A stretch of 64,000 nt of DNA, taken from the NCBI GenBank assembly GCA_016712595.1, contig JADJQT010000001.1, positions 248,001-312,000 on the forward strand, written 5' to 3'. The first letter of the stretch is position 1; each line of letters starts with the position of its first letter. The translations under genes were made by a program, and so were the position numbers. Below, piece by piece: positions 17,877 to 25,824 of this stretch. Origin of the DNA: Rhodospirillales bacterium. GTDB lineage: Bacteria > Pseudomonadota > Alphaproteobacteria > Rhodospirillales > Defluviicoccaceae. Below the pieces are notes generated by a model. The model did no database searches, had not been told where the DNA came from, and saw nothing but the letters and a program-made list of their open reading frames with translations.

Positions 17877-19991
17877 CTATTCCGGAATGTTCAGCGTATC
17901 GGCCACGAACGTGATCCGATCGGCCGCCGGTGGTGTCGTCTTGATCGCCGGCAGATTGGCCGCAGCGCTGATGGCCGGCGCCGCGCCCGGGCTTCCTCCG
18001 CGCGGTACCGTGCGCACGACCTGACTCGCCGGCAACGGCCTGCCGAACTTGAGGTGAGCATACATCCGGTCGAGCGCCTGGAGGAAATAGAAGTGCAGCG
18101 GGATGAAACGATTATCAAATCCGCCGACGCCGTTCAGCGTATCGAGATGCTGGGCATTGGTCACCTCGATGTATCGCAACTTGCTCGTTCCACCTTCGAA
18201 CTGGCGATTACGCGCAAAATAAGCACGCGACGTATGGTTTGGCGGCAAGATCGCGTCCGAGCGGCCGGTCACGAAGATCGCCGGAACGCCGTTCAGCTTC
18301 GCGGTGGCAAGAATGCTGCCGACGTTCCGGCGCAACCGCTTGTGTGCGTCGAGGAGCGCACCGGTCAACGGGGCCCCGCTCACCGGATCGGCGCCGATCC
18401 ACAACGCCCGCAGGCACAACGCGCCGTCAAGGTTCTGGTCGAACGCGCCGGTCGATGGCGAGGCCGAAACTGCATCGAGCTTCGCGCCTCCGGGTGAGAG
18501 ATTGTTGATGACGTTAATGCCACTCGTCGGCGGTATGCCGTTGGCCGTCCCGAAGAGAATCGCTTCGGCAGTATCGGCGAGCGCACCGGGATCACCCATC
18601 GTACTGGTTGCACCAAAACTGAAACCGCAGAGATTGTCCTGGACGCGCGCGCGGGCATAGGCGTTGGCGTAGGTGACGGAGATCCCTTGCGGGACGAACA
18701 GCGTCCAGTGTGAAGGCTGAACAATGTTTTGTTCGCGCAAAAAGCCGTAGCCGTTGATGATCGCCTGTGCCTCGCGGGCCTGTTCCGCCAGGGTATCGGC
18801 CTCAAGCAGGCCCTTTGCGTGCAGCGAGGCGCACCGGGCCTCCGCCGACGCGCCCTGGAACGAATTCAACGGCGCGTCCGGTTGCGCGAGGTTGGCGCAC
18901 CCCTGGAAGATGTTCAGCCGGGTAAAGTAATCGTACAGCCGCTTGCCTCCCCAGTGGTACGGCTGGCGACTGCCTTGAACGATCGTGAACGCCGGGCCTC
19001 GGGGCGGATTGACGTTGGGTTCGGAAACGGCGACGCCGTCGATCAGACCGAACGCGTCGATCTCCGCCGCGCGCACCGAAGCACCACCGCCGTTCGATGC
19101 GCTGGAGCCGATGACGATGGTGTTCGCTGGGTAGATATACGACTGCGGATAGTGACGGTTCAGCTCGATGAAGGCGAAGAGGATCGATTTGAGAACATCG
19201 ATTCCCCAATCGGCCTCCGGGTTTTGTTCGGAATGCGCATGCTTGTAGGCGATGCGGTGGGGAAACGCGGCGTTGAACGCGATGCGCTCGCCATCGCTGA
19301 TCCGGGCGGTGAAATTCGACGCGGCGCCGGCAACCTCGGCGCTTTCGCGAACGCCGTCGATCAAGTTTATCGTGTCGTTCTCGAGATCGTGGACTCCGGT
19401 ACCGGTCCCCTTGTCGGTGTAGGCAACCGCACAGCCGTTCTTTAGACCCCACTCGCCGCTGGTCGCGATCGCACCATAGATGCCCCGGGACCCGGATGAC
19501 GGCGCAGTGACGATGCAGGGCTCCGATGGATCGAAGCTTTCCGGAATCTGCACCATCAAGCTGACGTTCTGCCGGCCTCGCCCGTCATCGGCATAGGTGG
19601 TACACTCCGTACCGGCGATCTTACCTTCTCCCGTCGTTACCGTGCCGTCGGCCAGCACGTTCGGCCCATAAAGCGTGCCGTAACCGCCGTTCGCCGTCAT
19701 ATCGACGAGCGCCCGGTAATTGGCGTAAATCGCCAGGCGACGAAGCTCCTCGGACGTCGGCGCGGTTGGGATCACCGGCAGGGGCGCCGCGCCCGCGAGC
19801 CCGGACTTGCCGAGCCCGGCGGTCAGCAGATCGTCGAGATCACCATCGTAGGATGTGCAGCGGTCCTTGCTTGAGCCAAGCGCGGCCATGATGGCTGCGG
19901 GTCCGCCGACAGCCGCTGGCTTGGCCGCCACTGCCGGCCAAGCCAGCGGCGCAACCGCGAGCAAGGCGGTGGCGATGCGAATTTTTCTCAT
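17877..19991 (-). CDS. D-(-)-3-hydroxybutyrate oligomer hydrolase
   Basis: 704 residues with a signal peptide (MRKIRIATALLAVAPLAWPA, cleaved after AVAA). The 3HBOH family hydrolyses 3-hydroxybutyrate dimers and oligomers released from polyhydroxybutyrate. The serine region reads IVIGSSASNGGGASVRAAE and the likely catalytic His lies in NAQHLDTLNGVGGFDNRF. Family landmarks also include CIVTAPSSGSRGIYGA and VAVSEPNVNPP. Its signal peptide suggests it acts on oligomers outside the cytoplasm. It is followed by nothing in operon and preceded by a small lipoprotein gene 201 bases away on the same strand. Confidence 0.9.
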   Translation of the reverse strand: MRKIRIATALLAVAPLAWPAVAAKPAAVGGPAAIMAALGSSKDRCTSYDGDLDDLLTAGLGKSGLAGAAPLPVIPTAPTSEELRRLAIYANYRALVDMTANGGYGTLYGPNVLADGTVTTGEGKIAGTECTTYADDGRGRQNVSLMVQIPESFDPSEPCIVTAPSSGSRGIYGAIATSGEWGLKNGCAVAYTDKGTGTGVHDLENDTINLIDGVRESAEVAGAASNFTARISDGERIAFNAAFPHRIAYKHAHSEQNPEADWGIDVLKSILFAFIELNRHYPQSYIYPANTIVIGSSASNGGGASVRAAEIDAFGLIDGVAVSEPNVNPPRGPAFTIVQGSRQPYHWGGKRLYDYFTRLNIFQGCANLAQPDAPLNSFQGASAEARCASLHAKGLLEADTLAEQAREAQAIINGYGFLREQNIVQPSHWTLFVPQGISVTYANAYARARVQDNLCGFSFGATSTMGDPGALADTAEAILFGTANGIPPTSGINVINNLSPGGAKLDAVSASPSTGAFDQNLDGALCLRALWIGADPVSGAPLTGALLDAHKRLRRNVGSILATAKLNGVPAIFVTGRSDAILPPNHTSRAYFARNRQFEGGTSKLRYIEVTNAQHLDTLNGVGGFDNRFIPLHFYFLQALDRMYAHLKFGRPLPASQVVRTVPRGGSPGAAPAISAAANLPAIKTTPPAADRITFVADTLNIPE

Positions 19992-20192
19992 CGTTTTCCT
20001 CCCGAGCGAGCCCTTGCCAACGATTTTCTCTTTACGAACGATTTGCGATTTCGCTCGCGATGACTATCGCTCAACCCAGGGCAGTCGCCAAGGACGGCAC
20101 GAAGATTCACGCTCTCTTGTTCTGGACGCAGCGCGACTTGCTTCGAAGGCGGCCCGTCATCGCCAAGCCACGCGTCGCGGCGCCTTCTTTGC

Positions 20193-20606
20193 TCAGTACG
20201 GGACCGCCCACCAGTCGTACGCCCAGGGCGAATCCAGCGCGGTATCGAGCGCGGCTTCCTGGTCGGCGATGGCGACCTGCTGTTCGACCGCGAGCTTTTG
20301 GTAGCGCTGGTAGGCTTGTTCGTCACCGACGTAGACACACCGGCAGACCGCCGCGTCGGCGTAGAGAAAAGCGATTGCACCGCTGGCCGTTTGGCGGCGG
20401 ATCAACCGGTGTTGCTTGGCCGCCTTCAGGGCGGCGAGTTTGTCCGGGGTATCGGCAGGCCGGATGGAGAAGCCGGCTGCGGCAAGCAGCTGTTCGTTGC
20501 TCTGGGTTTGCTGCTTCTCAAGCGTCGCGCAGCCGGTGATGCCGAGGGCGAACGCCCCGCTGACTGCAAGCACCGAGCAGGCGCGTACGAATGACGGTCT
20601 GAACAT
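20193..20606 (-). CDS. Small lipoprotein of unknown function
   Basis: 137 residues beginning MFRPSFVRACSVLAVSGAFA with lipobox GITGC near residue 25. The mature part has two helical stretches (LLAAAGFSIRPADTPDKLAA and YQRYQKLAVEQQVAIADQEA) and a Cys-rich spot (ADAAVCRCVYVGD). I recognise no named family. A longer reading frame to 20678 lacks a signal-like start. It probably faces the outer membrane and could be co-expressed with the downstream 3HB-oligomer hydrolase. Confidence 0.7.
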   Translation of the reverse strand: MFRPSFVRACSVLAVSGAFALGITGCATLEKQQTQSNEQLLAAAGFSIRPADTPDKLAALKAAKQHRLIRRQTASGAIAFLYADAAVCRCVYVGDEQAYQRYQKLAVEQQVAIADQEAALDTALDSPWAYDWWAVPY

Positions 20607-20817
20607 GACGGCTCCTCGCGCGCAATGACCGCAACCGCGGCTCCTCCGTTTGCTACACCGCGCGCGCGCGTTGCACAACCATTCAGTGTGGCATGGGGTT
20701 TCGTCACTGATGGAATTCGCGCGCCGCCGACCCTATCATCCAGCAATCGGCACCGGCGATCCGGCTGCGGTCATCCCATCGCGCCGACGGCGGCCATGCA
20801 ACCAAGGGACAGTTCAG

Positions 20818-21612
20818 ATGAAGATCGATCTCTCATCACGACGCGCAGTGGTCAGTGGCTCGACCGCGGGCATTGGGTTCGCCATCGCCCGGGGCCTCGC
20901 CGCCGCCGGCGCGGCGGTCACCCTCAACGGGCGAAACCCGGACAAGGTGGCGGATGCCGTCACCCAGCTCAAAGCGGACGTGCCGGGCGCGGCGGTTGCG
21001 GGTATCGCCGCCGATCTCGCCACCGCTGATGGCGTTGCTGCGTTCGTTTCTGATGTCCGTGATACGGATATTCTCGTCAATAACCTTGGCATCTTCGATC
21101 CGAAGCCGTTTCTTGAGATCGACGATGCTGAATGGGAGCGCTTCTTCCAAGTCAACGTCATGAGCGGCGTGCGCCTCTCGCGCAGCTACCTGCCTGGCAT
21201 GCTGGCGCGCAACTGGGGACGCATCGTCTTCATTTCCAGCGAGTCCGGCGTGCAAATTCCGCTGGAAATGGTCCATTACGGACTGACCAAGACGGCGCAA
21301 CTGGCGCTTTCGCGGGGTATCGCCGAAAGCGTCGCCGGAACCGGCGTCACCGTGAACGCGGTGCTGCCGGGGCCGACCCGCTCGGAGGGGGTCTCGGACT
21401 TCATCGCCAAGCTCGCGCGTGAGCGCGGTGTTTCCACTGAGGCTTTCGAGGCCGATTTCATCACCGAGATCCGCCCGTCGTCCCTGATCCGCCGGCTCGC
21501 CGAGGTGGACGAGGTGGCGAACATGGTGGTCTATGTCTGCTCCGAACAGGCCTCGGCGACGACCGGCTCGGCGTTGCGTGTCGATGGCGGCGTCGTCCGC
21601 TCGATCGTCTGA
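20818..21612 (+). CDS. SDR family NAD(P)-dependent oxidoreductase
   Basis: 264 residues, classical short-chain dehydrogenase. It has the cofactor loop VSGSTAGIGFAIARGLA, the NNLG motif (DILVNNLGIFDPKPF), the catalytic Ser in FISSESGVQIP and the YxxxK motif as YGLTK. The C-terminus GSALRVDGGVVRS closes the core sheet. The substrate cannot be read from the sequence. It is flanked by a lipoprotein gene (divergent) and a SIR2-like gene, with a hairpin downstream. Confidence 0.9.
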   Translation: MKIDLSSRRAVVSGSTAGIGFAIARGLAAAGAAVTLNGRNPDKVADAVTQLKADVPGAAVAGIAADLATADGVAAFVSDVRDTDILVNNLGIFDPKPFLEIDDAEWERFFQVNVMSGVRLSRSYLPGMLARNWGRIVFISSESGVQIPLEMVHYGLTKTAQLALSRGIAESVAGTGVTVNAVLPGPTRSEGVSDFIAKLARERGVSTEAFEADFITEIRPSSLIRRLAEVDEVANMVVYVCSEQASATTGSALRVDGGVVRSIV

Positions 21613-21658
21613 GCCTCGATCTGCCGGCGCGCGATCGGCTGACGGCGCTTCCATCAAG

Positions 21659-21712
21659 CCGGTCAAGCGCTTCGGCGGGCGGGCAAAACCGCTTGACGGG
21701 CGTATCGATTTT
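21659..21712 (+). terminator. Hairpin after the SDR gene
   Basis: GTCAAGCG at 21662-21669 is the exact reverse complement of CGCTTGAC at 21690-21697, with flanking CC/GG continuing the stem past one mismatch. A T-rich run (ATTTTCTCT) follows at about 21708. It lies 47 bases past the SDR stop and before the SIR2-like gene, so it could separate the two units. Confidence 0.5.
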
Positions 21713-21813
21713 CTCTGCACTTGGCCGGGCTGCAGCAACTCGCGCCGGGGGAATACGGACGGGGACGAAGAGCCGGGAGACTGCAACCTGGGGCCCAGCG
21801 AGGAGACATCGGC

Positions 21814-23271
21814 ATGGCGGGTGAATGGACAGTTGAGCAGGTCGCGCAGCAAATCCTCAAGAACCAGGCCAAGAAAAGTCCCGTTCGCACGGCGCTCCTC
21901 ACCGGTGCCGGCTGCTCGTTCCAGGCTGGTATTCCGCTGGCGCGCGGCTTCGTCGATGAAATCAAAAAGCGGTTTCCCGACGAATACGCCCGCGCGGCCG
22001 AGCCGACCTATCCCTTGTGCATGGCCGAGCTCGCTGCCGGCGACCGCCACGAGCTGATCTGCGAGTTCATCGACAACGCCAAGATCAACTGGGCGCATAT
22101 CTCGATCGCACAGATGATGCGCGCCGGCTTCGTCGACCGGGTGCTGACGACCAACTTCGATCCGCTGGTCATGCGGGCCTGCTCGTTGCTCAACTTCTAT
22201 CCGGCGGTATACGACATGGCGGTCGTGCGCAAAGGCTTCGTCGCCGATTTCGTCCGCGACCGCTCGGTGTTTCACCTCCACGGCCAGCGCGATGGTTTCG
22301 TCCAACTGCACCGCAAGGAAGAAGTCGACGCGCTGGCGACGGCGATCGAGCCGCTGTTCGATGACACCGCGCGCAATCGCTGCTGGATCGTCATCGGCTA
22401 CAGCGGCGCCAACGATCCGGTCTTCCGCGCCCTCGCCGACCGCCCCGAGTTTCCCTACCGCCTGTTCTGGGTCGGCTTTCGCGACGAGGAGCCGTCGGCC
22501 GACGTCAAGGCGACGTTGCTCGAGGCCGGCAAGGACGTCCACTGGATCTCCGGCTACGATCCGGACACGTTCCTCGTCCAGCTCGCCGCCCGGCTCGGCT
22601 GCTTTCCGCCGGGTTTCTTTGCCAAGCCGTTCAGCCACCTGCTCGAATGCTTCGAGACCCTCGCCGGCTTCCGTCTGCCGGGCCAAGACCAGGAACTCGA
22701 CTGGGCAGCACGGGCGCGCGGCTGGATCGAGCAAGCACGCGCTCAGTTCGAAGCCCAGAAAGCCGAGGCAGCAGCGTCCCACGCCGCGCCGCCATCGCCC
22801 CCTCCGGATGCACCGCCCGCGGCGCCCGCGGCGCCCGCGGCGCCCGAGCTGGAATCAATGCGAAGCGCCACAGGCACCGCCGGCATTGAACTTGAGCTGG
22901 GTCGCGACGCGCCGCCGGCCACACCGGCGCCCGCCACACCGGCGCCGGCCGAGCAAGCGCCCGTCGCGGCATCGCCGTCCTCGAGTGTCGACGGTGACCT
23001 CATCGCCGAGGCTTGGGTGGCAATGATGGCGGGCGAGCACGACCGCGTCATCGCGTTGGCCGAGACTGGCGGTGCTTCCGCGGCAGCCGCAATCGACGAA
23101 CCGCTGGCGTGGTCCCTCGCCGCAAAAGCCAAAGCGCTGGTGCGCCAGGCGGCTACGGCCGACGATATGGCGCGGCCAAAATTGCAGGCACAGGCCGAGG
23201 ATCTTGCCCGACGGGCCGACGCCATCCGCCCCGGCCTCGGGACGGCCGCGCTGGCTGAGAACGGTGCATGA
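21814..23271 (+). CDS. SIR2-like domain protein with low-complexity linker
   Basis: 485 residues. The SIR2-type NAD-binding domain covers about residues 25-300: LLTGAGCSFQAGIPLARGF (GAGCS at 31-35), LTTNFDPLV (112-119) and VFHLHGQRDGF with the likely catalytic His156. A linker rich in Pro and Ala follows, coded by GCG-GCG-CCC type repeats at about 22790-22960, then an alpha-helical, TPR-like C-terminus (AWVAMMAGEHDRVIALAET). Such proteins are NAD-consuming enzymes or NADases, some in anti-phage systems, others unknown. Start ATG has AGGAG eight bases upstream. It overlaps the hydrolase by four bases. Confidence 0.8.
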   Translation: MAGEWTVEQVAQQILKNQAKKSPVRTALLTGAGCSFQAGIPLARGFVDEIKKRFPDEYARAAEPTYPLCMAELAAGDRHELICEFIDNAKINWAHISIAQMMRAGFVDRVLTTNFDPLVMRACSLLNFYPAVYDMAVVRKGFVADFVRDRSVFHLHGQRDGFVQLHRKEEVDALATAIEPLFDDTARNRCWIVIGYSGANDPVFRALADRPEFPYRLFWVGFRDEEPSADVKATLLEAGKDVHWISGYDPDTFLVQLAARLGCFPPGFFAKPFSHLLECFETLAGFRLPGQDQELDWAARARGWIEQARAQFEAQKAEAAASHAAPPSPPPDAPPAAPAAPAAPELESMRSATGTAGIELELGRDAPPATPAPATPAPAEQAPVAASPSSSVDGDLIAEAWVAMMAGEHDRVIALAETGGASAAAAIDEPLAWSLAAKAKALVRQAATADDMARPKLQAQAEDLARRADAIRPGLGTAALAENGA

Positions 23272-24068
23272 GTGCCTTTGCTGTTCGCAGCCGCCTTCGC
23301 GTCGAGGGCGTTTCGCTCGAATATCAACGGCTGCCTCCGGCAAGGGCGGACGACCCTCGGACATTGGTGCTGATGCACGAAGGGCTCGGCTGCGTCGATC
23401 TCTGGCGACGGTTTCCCGAACGCCTGGCGCAAGCGACGGGCCTCGGTGTCTTTTTGTGGAGCCGGGCTGGCTACGGCAGCTCCGATCCCACGCCTCTTCC
23501 CCGGCCGCTTGACTATCACGCCCGCGAAGGAGCCCTCGTTTCCGCGATCCTGACGGCCGCGGACGTTCACCGGCCGATCCTCGTCGGCCATAGCGATGGC
23601 GGGACAATCGCGCTGCTGCATGCCGCCGGCGGCAAGGCGCCGCTCAGCGACGCCGTTGTCACCGTGGCGGCGCACGTCTTCGTCGAGGACGTCTCGATCG
23701 CGGGCATCCGCGAGGCGAAGCAGGCCTTCGAGGCGGGCGATCTGCGCGCGCGCCTCGCCCGCTGGCACGGCGAGAATGTCGACTGCGCCTTTCGCGGCTG
23801 GTGCGACGCCTGGCTCGATCCCGACTTTCGCGACTGGAACATCGAGCGCGACCTCGCAACGATCCGCGCGCCGGTGCTGGCGATGCAGGGCGTCGATGAC
23901 CACTACGGCACGTCGGCACAGGTCGAGGCGATCGTCGCCGGCGTCAGCGGGCCGGCCGAGCCGCTGATGCTGACGGACGCGGGCCATTCGCCGCACCTGG
24001 AACAGCCGGAGGCGCTGATTGCCGCCATCAGCCGCTATGTGGCATCGCTGCCGGCCAACGGCTTGTAA
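23268..24068 (+). CDS. Alpha/beta hydrolase coupled to the SIR2-like gene
   Basis: 266 residues with the alpha/beta hydrolase fold. The oxyanion region is LMHEGLG, the nucleophile elbow is VGHSDGG (Ser109) and the likely catalytic His is in DAGHSPHLEQPE near the C-terminus, with an Asp in LAMQGVDDHYG. No signal peptide is visible, so it should be cytoplasmic. The substrate is unknown. The ATG overlaps the stop of the SIR2-like gene (ATGA), so they are translationally coupled. Confidence 0.9.
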   Translation: MSAFAVRSRLRVEGVSLEYQRLPPARADDPRTLVLMHEGLGCVDLWRRFPERLAQATGLGVFLWSRAGYGSSDPTPLPRPLDYHAREGALVSAILTAADVHRPILVGHSDGGTIALLHAAGGKAPLSDAVVTVAAHVFVEDVSIAGIREAKQAFEAGDLRARLARWHGENVDCAFRGWCDAWLDPDFRDWNIERDLATIRAPVLAMQGVDDHYGTSAQVEAIVAGVSGPAEPLMLTDAGHSPHLEQPEALIAAISRYVASLPANGL

Positions 24069-24082
24069 GTCCCCACCTTGAC

Positions 24083-24113
24083 CGCGGGCGGACCCGGGGC
24101 CGGCCCACCCGCG
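24083..24113. terminator. GC-rich hairpin between convergent hydrolase and RTX genes
   Basis: CGCGGGCGG at 24083-24091 pairs with CCACCCGCG at 24105-24113 with a single C-A mismatch. It fills most of the 55-base gap between the convergent alpha/beta hydrolase and RTX genes. No U-tract is seen. Confidence 0.4.
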
Positions 24114-24123
24114 CGAGCCGCGC

Positions 24124-25563
24124 TCAAGTAAACAGGAAGTCCGCCGCCGAAAGGTCGCCCGGATCGACGCCGATGATGTGAACGAGGCCGTTCGACGCCA
24201 GCGCCAGCTCGGTTCCGCCGGCGTACGCGCTCAACGACAGGTCGGCGAAATCACCGAGGCCGAAACCGGAAAGTTCGATCCGGTCGGCCCCTACCGTGAA
24301 GTTCTCGATGCGATCGACGTTGTCGCCGGGATGGAAGACGAAGGTATCGCCGCCGTCGCCGCCGATCAGCGTATCGTTGCCGATCCCGCCATCGAGCAGG
24401 TTGGCATCGCCGCCGATGACCGTCAGCCGGTCGTTGCCCGCATCGCCGTAAAGGCTGCTGGAGCCGTTGGCGCCATCCGTCAAATCGGGATCGATGACAT
24501 CGGCGCTTAACGTGTCCGCCCCGCCGTTGCCATGCAAAACATTGGTGCCGAACCAATAACTGTCGCCCGAGGCGGTAACCTCGAGGTGATCGTCGCCGCC
24601 ACCTCCGAGAAGCGTGTTTTCGACGATCCCTTGAAGCGAGTAGGTCGTCACCGTCGCATCGTCGTCGCCGTTACCACCGGAAAGCTCGGTGGTGATATTG
24701 CCGCCGCCGCCGGCGGTGTAGCTCGATGCCCTGGCATCGACGCTGAAGGTATCGCTGCCGTCACCGCCGAGAAGGACATTGTCGATCGTCGCCGTATCGT
24801 AACCGGCGAAGGCCGAAGCATCGACGCTGAGCACGTCGTCGCCGTCGCCGCCGTTCAGCACGTTTCCGGCACTGGCGTTTCCGTCAGCGGTTATCGCGGC
24901 GTGCGCTTCCAACCGGTCATCGCCGCTCCCGCCGCTCAACGTGTTCTCGGCGATACTGCCGTCACCGCCACCGGCAGCCGCCTCGGCGTGTAACAGATCA
25001 TTGCCCGCATCGCCGGTGATCAGCGTATACGCAGCGGCCGCGCCTTCGGCGCCGGCGTGTGCCTGTGCGACAATGACGTCGTCGCCCTTTCCGCCGTGAA
25101 GGGTTGCATCGGACGTCGCCGAGCCAACCGCCCCCAGGCTCTCGACCATCGCCCGCATCACGTCGTCGCCTTCGCCGCCGTTCAGCACCGCGTCAGACAG
25201 AGTGTTGGTCGTCGCGGTTTCCTGGGTCGCCTCGGCGCGCGCGGTTGCGATCAGCGAATCGTCCCCGGCGCCGCCGAACAGCCACGGGTGCGATTCAGCC
25301 CGCGTGCCGCTGGACCCGGACTCGATGGTCGCTACGAGAACATCGTTGCCGTCGCCACCGACCACCGTCCCTTCGAGGATGAGCGCGCCGCCGCTCTCGT
25401 CCCGCAACGAAATGAGCGCGTCATCATCGCCGGCACCCCCGGCCAGAACGAGATCGTCATAGTGGCCGACGAGGGCGTCTTCCCCGCCAAGTCCATGCAA
25501 AACGTCGCCGTCCGTGGTCGCATAGAGAAGATCGTCGCCGCTGGTCCCAACGATTGTGGCCAT
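24124..25563 (-). CDS. RTX-type calcium-binding beta-roll protein
   Basis: 479 residues from the ATG at 25563 (MATIVGTSGDDLLYATTDGD). It consists almost wholly of glycine- and aspartate-rich nonapeptide repeats such as LLGGGGDDHLEV, LNGGDGDDVLSV and LDGGIGNDTLIGGDGGDTF, which bind Ca2+ in a beta-roll. The end has a C-terminal secretion region (NFTVGADRIELSGFGLGDF ... DLSAADFLFT), with no Sec signal peptide, so export by a type I system is likely. No type I ABC, membrane-fusion or TolC gene is nearby. No enzymatic domain is visible, so a surface, adhesin or matrix role is possible. Confidence 0.85.
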   Translation of the reverse strand: MATIVGTSGDDLLYATTDGDVLHGLGGEDALVGHYDDLVLAGGAGDDDALISLRDESGGALILEGTVVGGDGNDVLVATIESGSSGTRAESHPWLFGGAGDDSLIATARAEATQETATTNTLSDAVLNGGEGDDVMRAMVESLGAVGSATSDATLHGGKGDDVIVAQAHAGAEGAAAAYTLITGDAGNDLLHAEAAAGGGDGSIAENTLSGGSGDDRLEAHAAITADGNASAGNVLNGGDGDDVLSVDASAFAGYDTATIDNVLLGGDGSDTFSVDARASSYTAGGGGNITTELSGGNGDDDATVTTYSLQGIVENTLLGGGGDDHLEVTASGDSYWFGTNVLHGNGGADTLSADVIDPDLTDGANGSSSLYGDAGNDRLTVIGGDANLLDGGIGNDTLIGGDGGDTFVFHPGDNVDRIENFTVGADRIELSGFGLGDFADLSLSAYAGGTELALASNGLVHIIGVDPGDLSAADFLFT

Positions 25564-25824
25564 GTCCCGGGTCCCTCTTGTGCTGCCTGCCTGGCGCGAC
25601 CTGCCTGCAAAAATGCCTGCCTCGGCCATCGACAGGCTTTTACACGTCTAAATCGGCGGTTTTGTGCCTAGCTGGAGCGATGATGCCTGCTGCCATCAAC
25701 CCGCAGGGCGGCCAAGGGTTCCGCGCCCATGCGTGCGCGACCGCGCAAAGCGCTAGGAACCAACGGAGCGTTTCTCTAAAGTCGCGCACCGCAAAACACA
25801 TTCGAAGATTCCGGGAGACCTTCC

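Noticed and set aside
20836..22782. 648-residue minus-strand open frame
   Set aside because: It runs antisense across the SDR and SIR2-like genes, which both have clear family motifs; the antisense product has none.
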